Shown here piece after piece: positions 17,761-28,800 of a stretch of DNA of 64,000 nucleotides; within the stretch, counting starts at the first letter, position 1, and each line of letters starts with the position of its first letter. The DNA lies in NCBI GenBank assembly GCA_024516035.1, contig CM044955.1, positions 56,953,655 to 57,017,654 on the forward strand, given 5' to 3'. A model generated the notes under the pieces. That model searched no databases, was not told the DNA's origin, and saw nothing but the letters and a program-made list of their open reading frames with translations. The translations under genes and the position numbers were made by a program. This stretch comes from Bactericera cockerelli. Lineage: Eukaryota; Arthropoda; Insecta; Hemiptera; Triozidae.

Positions 17761-17978
17761 TAAACTACAGCCTTCCATAAAGTAACATCCCAAGCCTGGG
17801 CCTCTCGGAAACAACTCAAACTATGAAAAAAAGCAAAAACCTGTATTCCTTAATTTCGGAACAGTTTAAATTTAACAACATCAACATAAAATTGCCTACA
17901 TGGCCTCAGTCAGGCCGGGGAAGGACCATCTTTAAAATATTAAATGAAATGATAAGTCCGTGTGGAATATTGTTTTAA

Positions 17979-18228
17979 CACGTTGAACACCGCACCGATT
18001 TTTCAGCATTTCTCAGAGTTCCTTTAGCAATATGTGGCTGATATCTATTGTTTCTCTACGCACCCGTCAACCATATGTGGTTGACATGAGGTAGATTTCT
18101 CCATGTTCCTGTCATGCTGCTATGGATGACAATACAATATATTATTTATGGGATTTGTTTCATGGAATGCTGTGGTATACAGAGTACTTTGATTGTCAGT
18201 CATATACGGCTGACAGGTGTTCAACGTG
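17979..18228. mobile_element. piggyBac-type MITE, 250 bp, nested
   Basis: TTAA stands on both sides (17975-17978 and 18229-18232), with 13-bp inverted ends CACGTTGAACACC and GGTGTTCAACGTG. TTAA target duplication is diagnostic of piggyBac. The undisturbed relative near 20825 reads TTGTTTTAAAGGTC at this point, so the empty site is visible in the same window. Inside, ATATGTGG or ATACGG followed by YTGA occurs at least three times, possibly as subterminal transposase sites. No transposase is encoded. Confidence 0.9.
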
Positions 18229-18323
18229 TTAAAGGCTTCATTGAGAGGATTTTATTTCAACAAATTTTAAGGAGCTACGACATACCGTTCTCGAGGGTCG
18301 ACCGTCCTAGCTAATATTCATAA

Positions 18324-18600
18324 TTAGGTATATATATTTTTTTGTTTGTTGATAATATAATATATTTCATTAAAAACGTCTTCTTTCTTTAGTGTGCTCA
18401 TTACGGATTCCACATTTCCTCTTTGTACCGCGAAACTCACTCTTTGTCGGAAGTACTCCCCTGCACGTCTCTCTTTCGTTTCAAGTACCAGACTTGGAAA
18501 TAGAATTGAATAAATCCAAGGCATCTGGTCCAAAAGATCCGAAAGTTTCGACGGCAAAGGGAGAGAAAATGAATTGGGAGTGAATTTCGCGATATTTATC
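18324..18600 (-). pseudogene. retroelement-associated coding fragment, C-terminal part
   Basis: The minus-strand frame ends with GEYFRQRVSFAVQRGNVESV and MSTLKKED. The pattern repeats, in diverged form, the LSLAIQRGNAASVLSGLP segment decoded from 18675-18700, so the two neighbouring fragments belong to one family. No start and no RT motifs are present. It is nested in the broken foldback element. Confidence 0.5.
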
Positions 18601-18661
18601 TTTTTTATATTAAAACATTTTATTTTGTTCACATACTATTCAAGTAAAGTCACACAAAGTT

Positions 18662-18955
18662 TTTGACTTTGGCAATCCAGAGAGAACACTTGCTGCGTTA
18701 CCTCTCTGGATTGCTAGAGACAATCTTTTTTTAATTTTTCAGCGTGTTTTGCTGCTTCACCTGGACCTTGTAGTGAATACAGTATGTTGCTCTTAGCTAG
18801 ATTGTCCACACATGTCACGTCCCATACTAAAGGTTTACCATTCTTCCATGGAACCATTGTAATGCCGTCTGGTCTTTTCCCATCTAATCTGAAAAGACCA
18901 GATGGTTCAAGAACAGACGGAACATGACAAGATCCCAGGGCTCGCTTCTTAGGTA
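18662..18955 (-). pseudogene. retroelement-associated protein fragment (LFRLDGKRPDG motif)
   Basis: Translating minus from 18953 gives KKRALGSCHVPSVLEPSG, then LFRLDGKRPDGITMVPW and GKPLVWDVTCVDNLAKSN. A one-base frame change near 18722 then gives LSLAIQRGNAASVLSG. This motif set occurs in many animal genomes downstream of, or within, reverse transcriptase ORFs, as far as I recall. The 245-bp unit at 46926 and 50172 carries the same stretch at nucleotide level in more decayed form. Confidence 0.6.
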
Positions 18956-20625
18956 TATATTATGTTTTGACCTATAACTCGTTAACCGTAAGTTTCAGTA
19001 GGATATAATTTCATAAACTAACATGAACAGAATCAGTTAAATAATAGTTTAATCCTAAGGTCTCGCCAAAATCAGCATAAATCAACAAATTTCAACCTCC
19101 TGAAACTTACCGTTAACGAGTTATAGGTCATGGATATTAGCCAGAACGGCTGACCCTGTATTACACTCATAATTTATGGCCGAGTCACGAAGTGGTTACG
19201 CACTGGTCTGGTAAAGATCTGAGCAATGTCACATGCTTGAGATTGAGACAGTGTTCAGATTGCGTTTTCTGTTCATAAATACGGCTGTTAATGTACGTAT
19301 ACCTGGTCATTCGTTTTTTTTTCTTGTGAGAGGAAGCAAAATCTTCTATGGTTCAAGACGAAGTGCGGGGTTCCAGCGCTGGAAACAGTGCGCTATACTC
19401 GCTAAAACCCTCCTCTCCATCACCATAAACATACCCGGAACCGTATAGTACACATTACTTCAGGTAAATTCATTAAATTATTTCGCTTGGCGGTCTACGC
19501 TTGATTCTCATAAGAGCCCGTTGTCCCGTTAACCCGTCGACGAGATGCAATGATGCCACCTGCGAGGTCACAGGACAGATGAACAGCATGGACAACCCAA
19601 GACACCCGAATTAATTCATTTTAAACCAAAGTAAAGAACATTCATGCTTTAATAAGACCTTATTTACACAGCTGAGCCAAAAAAGTTTGAGCACATTTAT
19701 GAGAGAAACGCCTTTAAGTATGCTACGTATGTAAACATGTATTTTTTATTATTATCAAATCTATGTAATGATCCACCATACTGGTATGTGTTAGGAGTCT
19801 GAAATTTGGAATGTAGATGCCTTTTATGTATAGAAGAGCAGCACTAAGGAAAGTTTTTTCAACATTTCACATGGGGCGCCAGCCGCGAAAAAAAAGGCGA
19901 TAATTTTTTCATCACTGTTCTCCATACTAGTAAAATTTCGGTGACTGAAATTTGTAGTAGATTCGCTTTGTGTTCTAGATGTGCTTTTAAAAGATTTTTT
20001 TTTCATTTTAAAATTGTTAGTGGCGTGACAAAATGTACAACAGGGAATTTGTAGGGCACGCTTTTGACAGAGTGGTTCAACCTTGTTGCTTAAAATTGAT
20101 ATAGAACTGTCTCTCTTAAAACATGATTTTCTCCCTGAAAAAAATCACCTGACATCATAAAAGGTCTCAGAAAGAATCTTTTTAAAACTGTCAAATGAAA
20201 ATCGCAATAATTTGAAGATAAGAACACTTGCTTTTATACTGTATTAAAAAAGATAAGTTATTTATTTAAAAAAAAAAAAAATCACCTATTGCTTATGGTG
20301 TGTTTTCAAGTAAACAGTCAGAGTCTTTAAATCAGATTTTCAGCATGAAAAAAAATAGACGTCATTGTTTGTGTTGACCTTCACTTATTTTAAGTGAGAT
20401 TTATTTAATAAAATAGTGGTGAACAGAACTTGAATTTACACTAATTTTTTGGGAGGTTTTAAAAGTGATACAAAAATCCAAGGTTGGTGACTGGTGTAAC
20501 AATTGCTTTTAGAATACATCAATTTCTATAGTGGTCATAAAAATTTGTGACCTAAACAAGCAAGTGCAAGGTATGAGTTTGACTCTCAAGATTTACCACA
20601 TCCATAAAAAAAATTATCAGAAGCT

Positions 20626-21513
20626 TATACAGGGTCTTCATAAAGTTCACCCAGGCCTAGGTTTCTCGAAAACGACTCAGAATATCAAAAAACGCAAAAA
20701 CCCGTATTCCTTTATATTTAGGGGATTGATTTTCAGCCAAAAAATTTTTGCCTCACGCCCAGTCAGGCTGGGCATGGACCAACTTTAAAATCTTAAATAG
20801 AATGGTATGTCTTGTAGCAATTGTTTTAAAGGTCTTATTGAGAGAAGTTCATTACAATAAACTTTAGTGTGCTACAACTTACCGTTTCGAGATACAGGTC
20901 GGACGTCCTGCGTAATATCCATATATTTTGACCTATAACTCGATAACCGTAAATTATGGAGAACAATTTTTCTTGTTAATAATAACTCCTTATGATGAGA
21001 CTTTTCGAACAACTTATAACTCGACATACTCTGTTGATGTTAGTTTCTGGTCGGTTTCGTCAGCCAGCCGGACGAACAGTCGAAAAAAAATTAACGAAAA
21101 AACAAATCAAATTTTAACTTGTTCGAAAGTTCTTGCTATAAGGAGTTATTATTATCAATAAAAATTTTCTCCATAATTTACGGTTAACGAGTTATAGGTC
21201 AAAATATAGGGATATTACGCAGGACGTCCGACCCTGTATCTCGAGAACGGTAAGTCGTAGCACACTGAAATTTATTGTAATGAACTTCTCTCAATAAGAC
21301 CTTTAAAACAATATGCCACAAGACATACCATTCTATTTAAGATTTTAAAGTTGGTCCATGCCCAGCCTGACTGGGGCCGTGTAGGCAAAATTTTTTTGGC
21401 TGAAAATCAATCCCCCTAAATATAAAGGAATACGGGTTTTTGCGTTTTTTTGATATTCTGAGTTGTTTTTGAGAAACCTAGGCCTGGGTGAGACTTTATG
21501 AAGACCCTGTATA
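20626..21513. mobile_element. 888-bp foldback element with long inverted arms
   Basis: The ends are TATACAGGGTCTTCATAAAG and its complement. Arms of about 420 bp match closely by eye over their whole length (GTCGGACGTCCTGC, TAGAATGGTATGTCTTG), around a short centre at about 21050-21100. TATA stands at both ends and may be target sequence. No transposase is present, so I call it non-autonomous. Short open frames in the arms are incidental. Confidence 0.85.
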
Positions 21514-21616
21514 TAATTACATCATGATACATAGTAAAATCAATATTCTTCATACAAGAAAATGCTTATAATATTAATTTTGTTTAGTGATCAGTGTCAC
21601 TTTTCTGATAAAATGC

Positions 21617-21622
21617 TTTATT
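21617..21622 (-). terminator. candidate poly(A) signal of CNOT7
   Basis: Minus-strand AATAAA about 165 bp after the CNOT7 stop codon, in AT-rich context. Confidence 0.5.
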
Positions 21623-21786
21623 GTGATAAAATTATTATTACTGTTTGCTGGATGGAATAGCTTTTGATTTTAATAATCCTACAACAATAAAAAAAAAAAC
21701 ACTGAATTAAGCTTGATAGTAATTAAAGATACAACTACAGAGTTGTAGAGGAAATAAAACAATTTGAATTTAAAGATAAAGAATAT

Positions 21787-22635
21787 TTAATTTGTGACCT
21801 CAATATTCTCTGCATTTCCATTGGCATGACCATTCCATCCTGCAGGACCAAGACCATAAATATGGCCACAGTATTTGTCATCATCAATGGCATCCTCAAA
21901 GAAAAGTTCACGCATTTTGAAGAATACTCTTCCTGTCAGTAAGGAGTCACTACCAGCTTGATGTTGAGGCCCAATCCTAGACAAGTCTAATTGTTCTGCA
22001 ACTTCCTGAAGGCCTCCTTTCAAGTTTTTGCAACTTTTCATGAGATATTTGACATCATAGATAGACTTGAAGAAGAGTCTCTGGAGTTCAAAAAACTCAG
22101 ATTCTTCATTTGGCAGGCTTCGGGTTCCCATAAGTAACTTGAGAAGATATCCAAAATCATATCCACTATGGAATGATAACCACTTAACTTTATCATTCAG
22201 GACCACACCAGATGTAATGAGGAGTTCTGCAAACTCAGCAGGTTCAATACCCTCCTCTTTGTGTCTTTGGAACTGAATACCAGAGTTTGTTAGCAAATCA
22301 ATACTGTCTTGAGCATACATATCCTCCAGCAAATCAAACTTGAAGTTGAATTGCCATGTGGTGAATCCAGGGGGAGTGCTTGCTTTACTGTCAAAGAAAG
22401 TCAGTCCAATCTGAATGATCTTGAGGAGATCTACATTGACTTTGAGAAAGTGATACTGATACTCAGAAGTAGACCTGAAATCTCCTAAAGGTTTGGCAAC
22501 AACACCAGGGAATTCTGTGTCTATGCCAATGTAGTTGTAGGTATTAATTAACTTCCTGATGTGCACAAATTCTTCTCTGAGATTCCGTCCCCACACTTCT
22601 CTTATGCCATTGCTGGCACTTAGAGAACTAGACAT
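21787..22635 (-). CDS. CNOT7: CCR4-NOT transcription complex subunit 7/8 (CAF1/POP2 deadenylase)
   Basis: A 3'-5' exoribonuclease that shortens mRNA poly(A) tails within the CCR4-NOT complex. It is a single open frame of 282 aa with no intron. Family landmarks are EVWGRNLREEF near the start, DTEFPGVVAKPLGDFRS with catalytic D39 and E41, WQFNFKFDLLEDMYAQDSID, WLSFHSGYDFGYLLK with D160, YDVKYLMKSCKNLKGGLQEV, and HQAGSDSLLTG with H225 and D230. All DEDD-type residues are present and the length is typical for animals. The poorly conserved C-terminal tail ends GNAENIEVTN. TTGTTTCAG lies 2 bp upstream of the ATG on minus, a good acceptor, so an intron in the 5' UTR is likely and argues against a processed retrocopy. 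Whether orthologues in related insects are intronless I cannot say. Confidence 0.96.
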   Translation of the reverse strand: MSSSLSASNGIREVWGRNLREEFVHIRKLINTYNYIGIDTEFPGVVAKPLGDFRSTSEYQYHFLKVNVDLLKIIQIGLTFFDSKASTPPGFTTWQFNFKFDLLEDMYAQDSIDLLTNSGIQFQRHKEEGIEPAEFAELLITSGVVLNDKVKWLSFHSGYDFGYLLKLLMGTRSLPNEESEFFELQRLFFKSIYDVKYLMKSCKNLKGGLQEVAEQLDLSRIGPQHQAGSDSLLTGRVFFKMRELFFEDAIDDDKYCGHIYGLGPAGWNGHANGNAENIEVTN

Positions 22636-23402
22636 TTCTGAAACAAAATAATGTAAAAATATAGATAGGTTAATTTTTCAATAGAATATTTTTTATTGAT
22701 GTGGTGAGTAATGAGCACCATCTCTCAAAATTTCAAAGCTGCAATTACATTGAGAGCATGGAGTAAAGGATCATGTCATTAAATAAGCCCAGGAGCAATA
22801 AAAAAATTCTGAGGTGAGTTCAATAGCCATTTTTTATGAAACTTTCACAGAATGCTCAAGATGATGTAAGGGGTTAAGGTGTATAAAACCAGATTATTCA
22901 TAACTTCAAATATTCATGACAAAATTACCAGTGGCTGGTTGCACAATGTAAAACAACCTAAATTTTTATCTCTGAAAGGTAATTTATACAAATAAATTAT
23001 TTAGAGAGGTCTGTAACAGTTAGAGTCCTTGCCTTATAAAGTCACTTGTTACACACTGCATATCCTCACCCCTAACACCCTGTATTCAAGTCGAAGACAA
23101 GCCTCAACTTTGTTGTAGCATGCTCTCAAACTTTTAGCATCCAGCATTGAGAGTCTGCCCTCAGTACGTCTCTATCAGTCAAATGTAAGTGAACGGAACA
23201 ACATATAGCCCCATCACCACTGCTCAAAACCAAGAAAGCTAACTATTCAAAGGCCACGGCTTTTATACAGCCCTCCATGTCCCTTTTTCCTTGCTACTGA
23301 ACATCACTGATGGTAATTATTGATGAATGTTTTGAAAGGAAAAAAAAATAAATATATTCAATGTGCTATTAGCACTGGCTAGAGAGAAAATTAGTTTACT
23401 CC

Positions 23403-23560
23403 TGTTCCAGAAACACTCTCCACTCTCATAATCTCCCTTTCAACTGTCACACAACACACTCTGATTGGTTAATTTGAAAGCAATAACCAATCTGAATGTG
23501 TTGTGTGATGGTTGAAATGGAGATTCAGGGATCTTGAGAGTGGAGTGTTTCGGGACCAAG
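23403..23560. mobile_element. MITE-like inverted repeat, copy 1
   Basis: The left half reads AGAAACACTCTCCACTCTC, CAACTGTCACACAACACAC and CTGATTGGTTA. The right half is its complement with mismatches, around a short centre. A second copy at 43904-44062 has the same order (TCCACTCTCC, TGTCATACAATGCACTC, ATTGGTTA). Confidence 0.75.
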
Positions 23561-24366
23561 GTACTGAAGTTTGCTGTAAAATGTAGTTTTCAAATTACAC
23601 CTTCAACATACCTGAATTCGCACCAACTGCAACTTTTACATACTATCCATCAATAATAGTCAATACAGCAGCGAGTACTTTCCCCATGACATGGATAAGC
23701 TCTTTTCTAGGAGACAGATATTATTGATATAACATGGAACAAATTTGAGAATTTTGAAATAAAATAAATATTCTTCGCTCTCTCTAGATTGAATTGTAAG
23801 AATTTAGCTGGTTTGAAGCTTATTACTTTTTGTAAAGTACCAAGAAGATGAAGTACTTATTGTAGTAGTTACAAAAATTAATTTAAAATTTTAAATTAAT
23901 TAAATTTATTATTAATGTTTTTGTTGCTCAAAAATCTAGCTAGAGCTAGAACTCAGCTAAATATTTACAGAGTTGCCAATTTAAAAAAAAGTTGCGTGCG
24001 CGTTAAGTGCTCAAAATTTAGGACTTTGCTTTGTGCCCTTGGTGGACAACTGAGAAAATCGAGTAAAGATTGAGTAGGCTGAGTAGCCACTATAATTAAT
24101 CTATGACAGTAACGATCATTGGAGATCTATTGAACTTTAATTAGTTATCAAATGAAACAGTTGAATGATGAACGTCGAATGTGTCAAGAATTTGCAATCA
24201 TAAAATACGTCAGCTGTCGCATTTATTTCCCTTCAACAAAAAATTGGTCAGCCCAAAGGTATTTTTCAAACAGGCCCCATTTTAATCAGCTGTTTGAAAT
24301 GTTTTTGAGGTTAGTTTTATTTTGACGTTTTGTTTTTCCGATTTGTGATCTCTTCAAAAATTCAAA

Positions 24367-24435
24367 ATGGACATTTGTGGTCTCTGTGAATTTAGTGATA
24401 AGGATTTTAAAATTGATCTTTTCTTGGAAAAATGA
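24367..24435 (+). CDS. short ORF, possible start of a coding exon or upstream ORF
   Basis: ATG to TGA, 22 codons, beginning MDICGLCEFSDKDFKIDLF with a CxxC pair. If one A of the run at 24428-24432 were absent, the frame would continue through HFHSNLSHRLHFYC, which is rich in His and Cys. This could be a broken zinc-finger start, an upstream ORF, or chance. Confidence 0.2.
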   Translation: MDICGLCEFSDKDFKIDLFLEK

Positions 24436-25865
24436 CCATTTTCATTCTAATTTGAGTCACAGACTGCATTTCTATTGTTCAAGGTACGATTTACAAACTT
24501 TTTCCTTCAAAGTCTCTTGGTATTTGCAGAAATATACTCTTCGGTAGTTCGCCTCATGCGTCCGTCCCTTTGCCTCTCACAGGAAATATTTAAGTTGTGA
24601 TTAAATTTTCAATGTGTGCTTTTGCTCGCTATTGCTGTTTCTCGAATGTCTTGTTCAGTGCTCTTACTGATTTTATACTGATTACCTCTTTTCTCAAGTA
24701 CCTACACCATCAAAGTACTTGTGATCATGATTTCTAACTTGTTGATTATGATCAAGTGTTTCTGTTTGAAAGACTGAAGTAAGTAAGGAATACCTATATT
24801 AGAACTCGGTGTCTTACAACCAAGTTTACACCATGGCGAGCTAATGATAAAGAAGTCTAATTCATATAAATAAATAAAAATCAGGAAAGTTGTCAACTGG
24901 ACACATTCAAGTGTTTTGCAAACATTTGCCCTGTGTCAAAAGAATGGAACAAAGAGATGCTGGGAGGTGTATTAAATGAGAAGTCAACATTGGCTTTCAA
25001 TAAGGTCAAACAATCTGCTTAAAAGTTAGATCCATCCAAGATCATTTGCTTTATTGTAATACACATAAAAAATAAATGGCTAGGTCAAGATTCCTATCTT
25101 GGCTACAAGTCAGTGGGGAAAGACTCTTGGTAAATATTCAATTGAACCCATGTATTATAGAATGGGATAAAATATACGTATAATGCAATTTTTTTAAGTT
25201 AGACAAGATAGATATTTTACTTTCTAACATGTTCAGGAAACTGATTCACTGGTGTAATATGTAAAAACAACAACTGAAAATTCCAATGTTTAGGTTTAAA
25301 TTAGATTCTTAGAATCTTTGATGTGAATTATGTAGTAAACAAAAAGTGACATGAAAAAATGTCCAAGAACTTTTTTGATATCTGTTATTGTTTACAAGAT
25401 AATTACCAATTAAGGTCCTGAGGGGCCAAACTACTTAAAAATGTATTATCTAGTGATTTTTTTTATACATTTTGCGCACCTATATCAGTCTCCTTAATAT
25501 TTAAAAGACTGTCATGATTTTTGTGAGTTCTCCCATATGATTGGCAAATTCTGTAAAGGCTTGTATGTACCACCCTTGGAACACCTTGCCATTTCAACAT
25601 AAATCATATTTTTACATTTCCTTTCTTTCTGTAAACTTGAACATTAAAATTATCTATCAATATTATGTTCTGCACCTTACAATTCAGTACATGGGACTTC
25701 TTGTCTTGAGCTTACAGTCTAAATAAAGCATTACTATACTATACATAATTGTAAATAACTGTTATCTTAAAATCTTTAATTTGGTTTATAGTTCAGGTCA
25801 TAATTGGAAATTTGTTTTCATTCATTTCATAATCTCTTAATATTATGGTTTTCTCTTGCTTACAG

Positions 25866-28800
25866 AATGGATGGTAAAGACGATGCAAAAGTTGCTGAAG
25901 CAGCAGTAAGTATACAACTTTGTTATTTGAGGATATTTTTATCTGGAGTAGGTAAACACAAAATTACTAGAGGGAGATCTCTCCCCTCTAGTAGTTCATT
26001 ATACAGGGTGTAAATCAATGTATGGAAATAATTCAGGAGCATGTTCCTGTATAATTTAGGTGGGTTATAATCTACTGCCATAAAAAAATCTGAAAAATGC
26101 TACCCTGCCCTTTTAGGAGCTTTTATAAAATAAAGTATTGTTTTGCTTAAATTCTTGAACTCCCTAAGCTATCGGTTTAACTTTTTACTTCCCATAATAT
26201 TTTTAACATTAGTGCCAACCATTTACTTTGCAATTTTGATAATTTATTTCTGAGGTTCTGTGATAGGGTTCACCTGAATTTCAAATCTCACAAAACTTAT
26301 TTTGGGGATTCAGTCAACATTCTTGGGAAAAGGAGATTTGTTGTAAGTAATGACCATTGGTTCCAGTGAATGTGTGCAAATTAAAAGCTTTTCAGTATTT
26401 TTTAATCCTTTGCCTTCACCACAAATATCATACCCTTTAATTTTTAGAAGTACATGTATTTAATTGTGTTCTCGTTATTCAATGAAAGCTTGTATCACCA
26501 AATTCTTGTAAGGATTAAACATATTGTACCATCAGAAGAAACTTAACAATTAAAATTGAAGTCATTAATTAATAGTAAACATTAATTCATTAAAATGACT
26601 CATGAAGCCTATTAAATTAATACTGTTACAATAATGTTCAAGAGTAGTTTAGAATATCTTAAAATTTGTTCTTCAAATACATTTTTTTTTTCTTTCAACT
26701 TTAGAAGCTGTCTCTTCAGAAGGTGGTAAGAGAGTAAGCCAGATAAATTTTTTTCCAATGTATTGTTTTTTTTTATGCATTGTATAATACCAACAAAAAA
26801 TTGTACTCACAGGAATCTATTCCTCCTAGTATATTTATATCTTTGGTCATGAATTTATTTTCATCATGGTAAATAGTTTATTCAAGTGAGCTAATGCCTT
26901 GTCCAATATTTAGGTGTTAAGTAATCTGGACTTGCCACAAAAAAATCAATGAAAATGGTCAATCCCATTGAATTTTAAAGGAGTTCTTATCTACTCTACC
27001 AACTTGGTATTCTAGTCCAATACATTCTTGATGAAAAAAATCTAGAGAATTGCTTGTTGTAGTATGCCCAGGGTGGCAAAAGTCAATTGAGTGTCAATTT
27101 GATTATTTAAATGTACATAATTTAGATAATACTTTAAATGATTTCTGAGTAAGTTTTTACCAACAAAAATATTAATAAGGCCTGTGCTTTTCGACCAACA
27201 AATAATAATCAATTCCTTATTTTTATAACAAAGAAATGTTAGTGTGTTAAAAATTGAAAAAAAATTCATACAGCACAAGAGAAATAATTATTAAAATGGT
27301 TTTTATTATTACCTATCAATAATGAAGTGTGGTATCACCAATAATTCTGCTAGGGGGATTAAGAATTGGATTTGGATAGGGACCGGAATCAGGAGAAAAT
27401 AAGGATTAAAGGGTATTGAAGCTTAATTTACAATAGTGAAAAAGTTGATATTAACTAATAAAATGTAATGCTGAAGCCATATTTAAAAAACTTAATTCCG
27501 AGTATTAAATAAAAAAAATCTGCCTATGTAGTTTTAGTGCATCTTTTTATTTCAAAAATTTTGTTCTTCAAAACATTTTAACTTTCTTTCCTCTTTCAAA
27601 GGCTGGTGTAGAGAAGCTGTCCTATCAAAGAAGAAAAAGTTCAAGTTTGTCAAAGTAGAGTAAGTAACCAAAAGAAAATAAATCTTATATTTATCTTCAT
27701 TAATTTTGCATTGGCTTGGGGTTTATTTATTATCTTTTCATATCTACATTGTAATTTTTATGACCTCAAAAAAAAAAAAAAAAAAAAAAAAATAAAAAGT
27801 GACCCACAGAATATTATTTACTTCTCAACTAGAAGTGTGTGTCATATTTAACCTATCTCTTTGAGTCTTGAATTTTTTTTTCTCAAAAAACAATACTTTT
27901 GTTTAATCCTACAAGAATGAGACTAAAGAGCCCTTGTCTAAACAAAGCCTCATTTATTGGTGAAATGTAATATGACTTGGAACTTTGTTTAACAACAAAA
28001 AAAAATCAATGAAATTTTTGGTCAAAAATCCATTGAATTTTTTAATCCCAATATATATTGGGATTTAAAAAAAAAGAAATATAGTGTCTACTGCAATCCT
28101 TCTTCAAATGAAAGCAAAAGCCACTGAATTCATCTTGGTGTTCCACAATTTAGTAATGAGAGAGAAAAAAAAGAGTTAGATGGATAATAGCCCATCCAGA
28201 AAGTGCACAAAGTTTATAAAAGTTTTGTCTTTTATATTATTTACTGTAATTTTGATATTTCTGTCACCCCAACAGAAAGTAAGACCAAAATGTAAGTAAT
28301 TGAAATAAATTCTGAATAGTGGTAAAGTATAATTGAGATAGTGGTAAATTCTATAATAATTGAGATTATTGATAATTTTCCTTCATTAAGTGTCCTAACA
28401 TTCTGAATATGAGGTATAAGGTCTAGCTCCAGACTCCTTGAGTGTCTACACTTAATAATTTTCTTCATCATACCTACAATTAAATTATAGTTTTGTTTAA
28501 TGAGTGTCTGTACACTACTACATTTTTTTTCTGTAGTAATCCAAAGTCTGGCTGGGGGCCTATAAACAGGGAGTAGACCAGTTGGCTTGGTTCTGGGGGC
28601 CCTTGTCAATTATTAGCCTCCTTGTAAAGACTGGTAGAAGTGATGAGTCATTCCTCCACTGTCTGGCCACCATCGTTCACAATGACGCCAAAAGTTCTAA
28701 TTTGTAATTACAAATTACAATTTTTTGTAGCTCAGTAATATTGATCATTATACTAACCTTTGTAGTGTTTTCATTGCTAGAGCCTGGAAAGTACAGGCTA

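Larger units (their letters stand above)
17780..19170. repeat. old copy of a foldback element, broken by nested insertions
   Basis: 17780-17974 and 18233-18330 match consecutive parts of one arm of the intact foldback at 20626-21513 (for example AAGCAAAAACCTGTATTCC and TACCGTTCTCGAGG). 18953-19137 matches its centre, with GACCTATAACTCGTTAACCG near one end and its complement near the other. 19140-19170 starts the second arm. A piggyBac-type MITE interrupts the first arm, and retroelement fragments lie between arm and centre. Confidence 0.75.
22640..25865. other. intergenic stretch between CNOT7 and the next gene
   Basis: No supported ORF of length. 23403-23560 is a MITE. 24280-24500 may hold divergent start regions for CNOT7 (minus) and the gene at 25866 (plus). 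A 22-codon ORF at 24367-24435 is noted separately. Confidence 0.4.
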
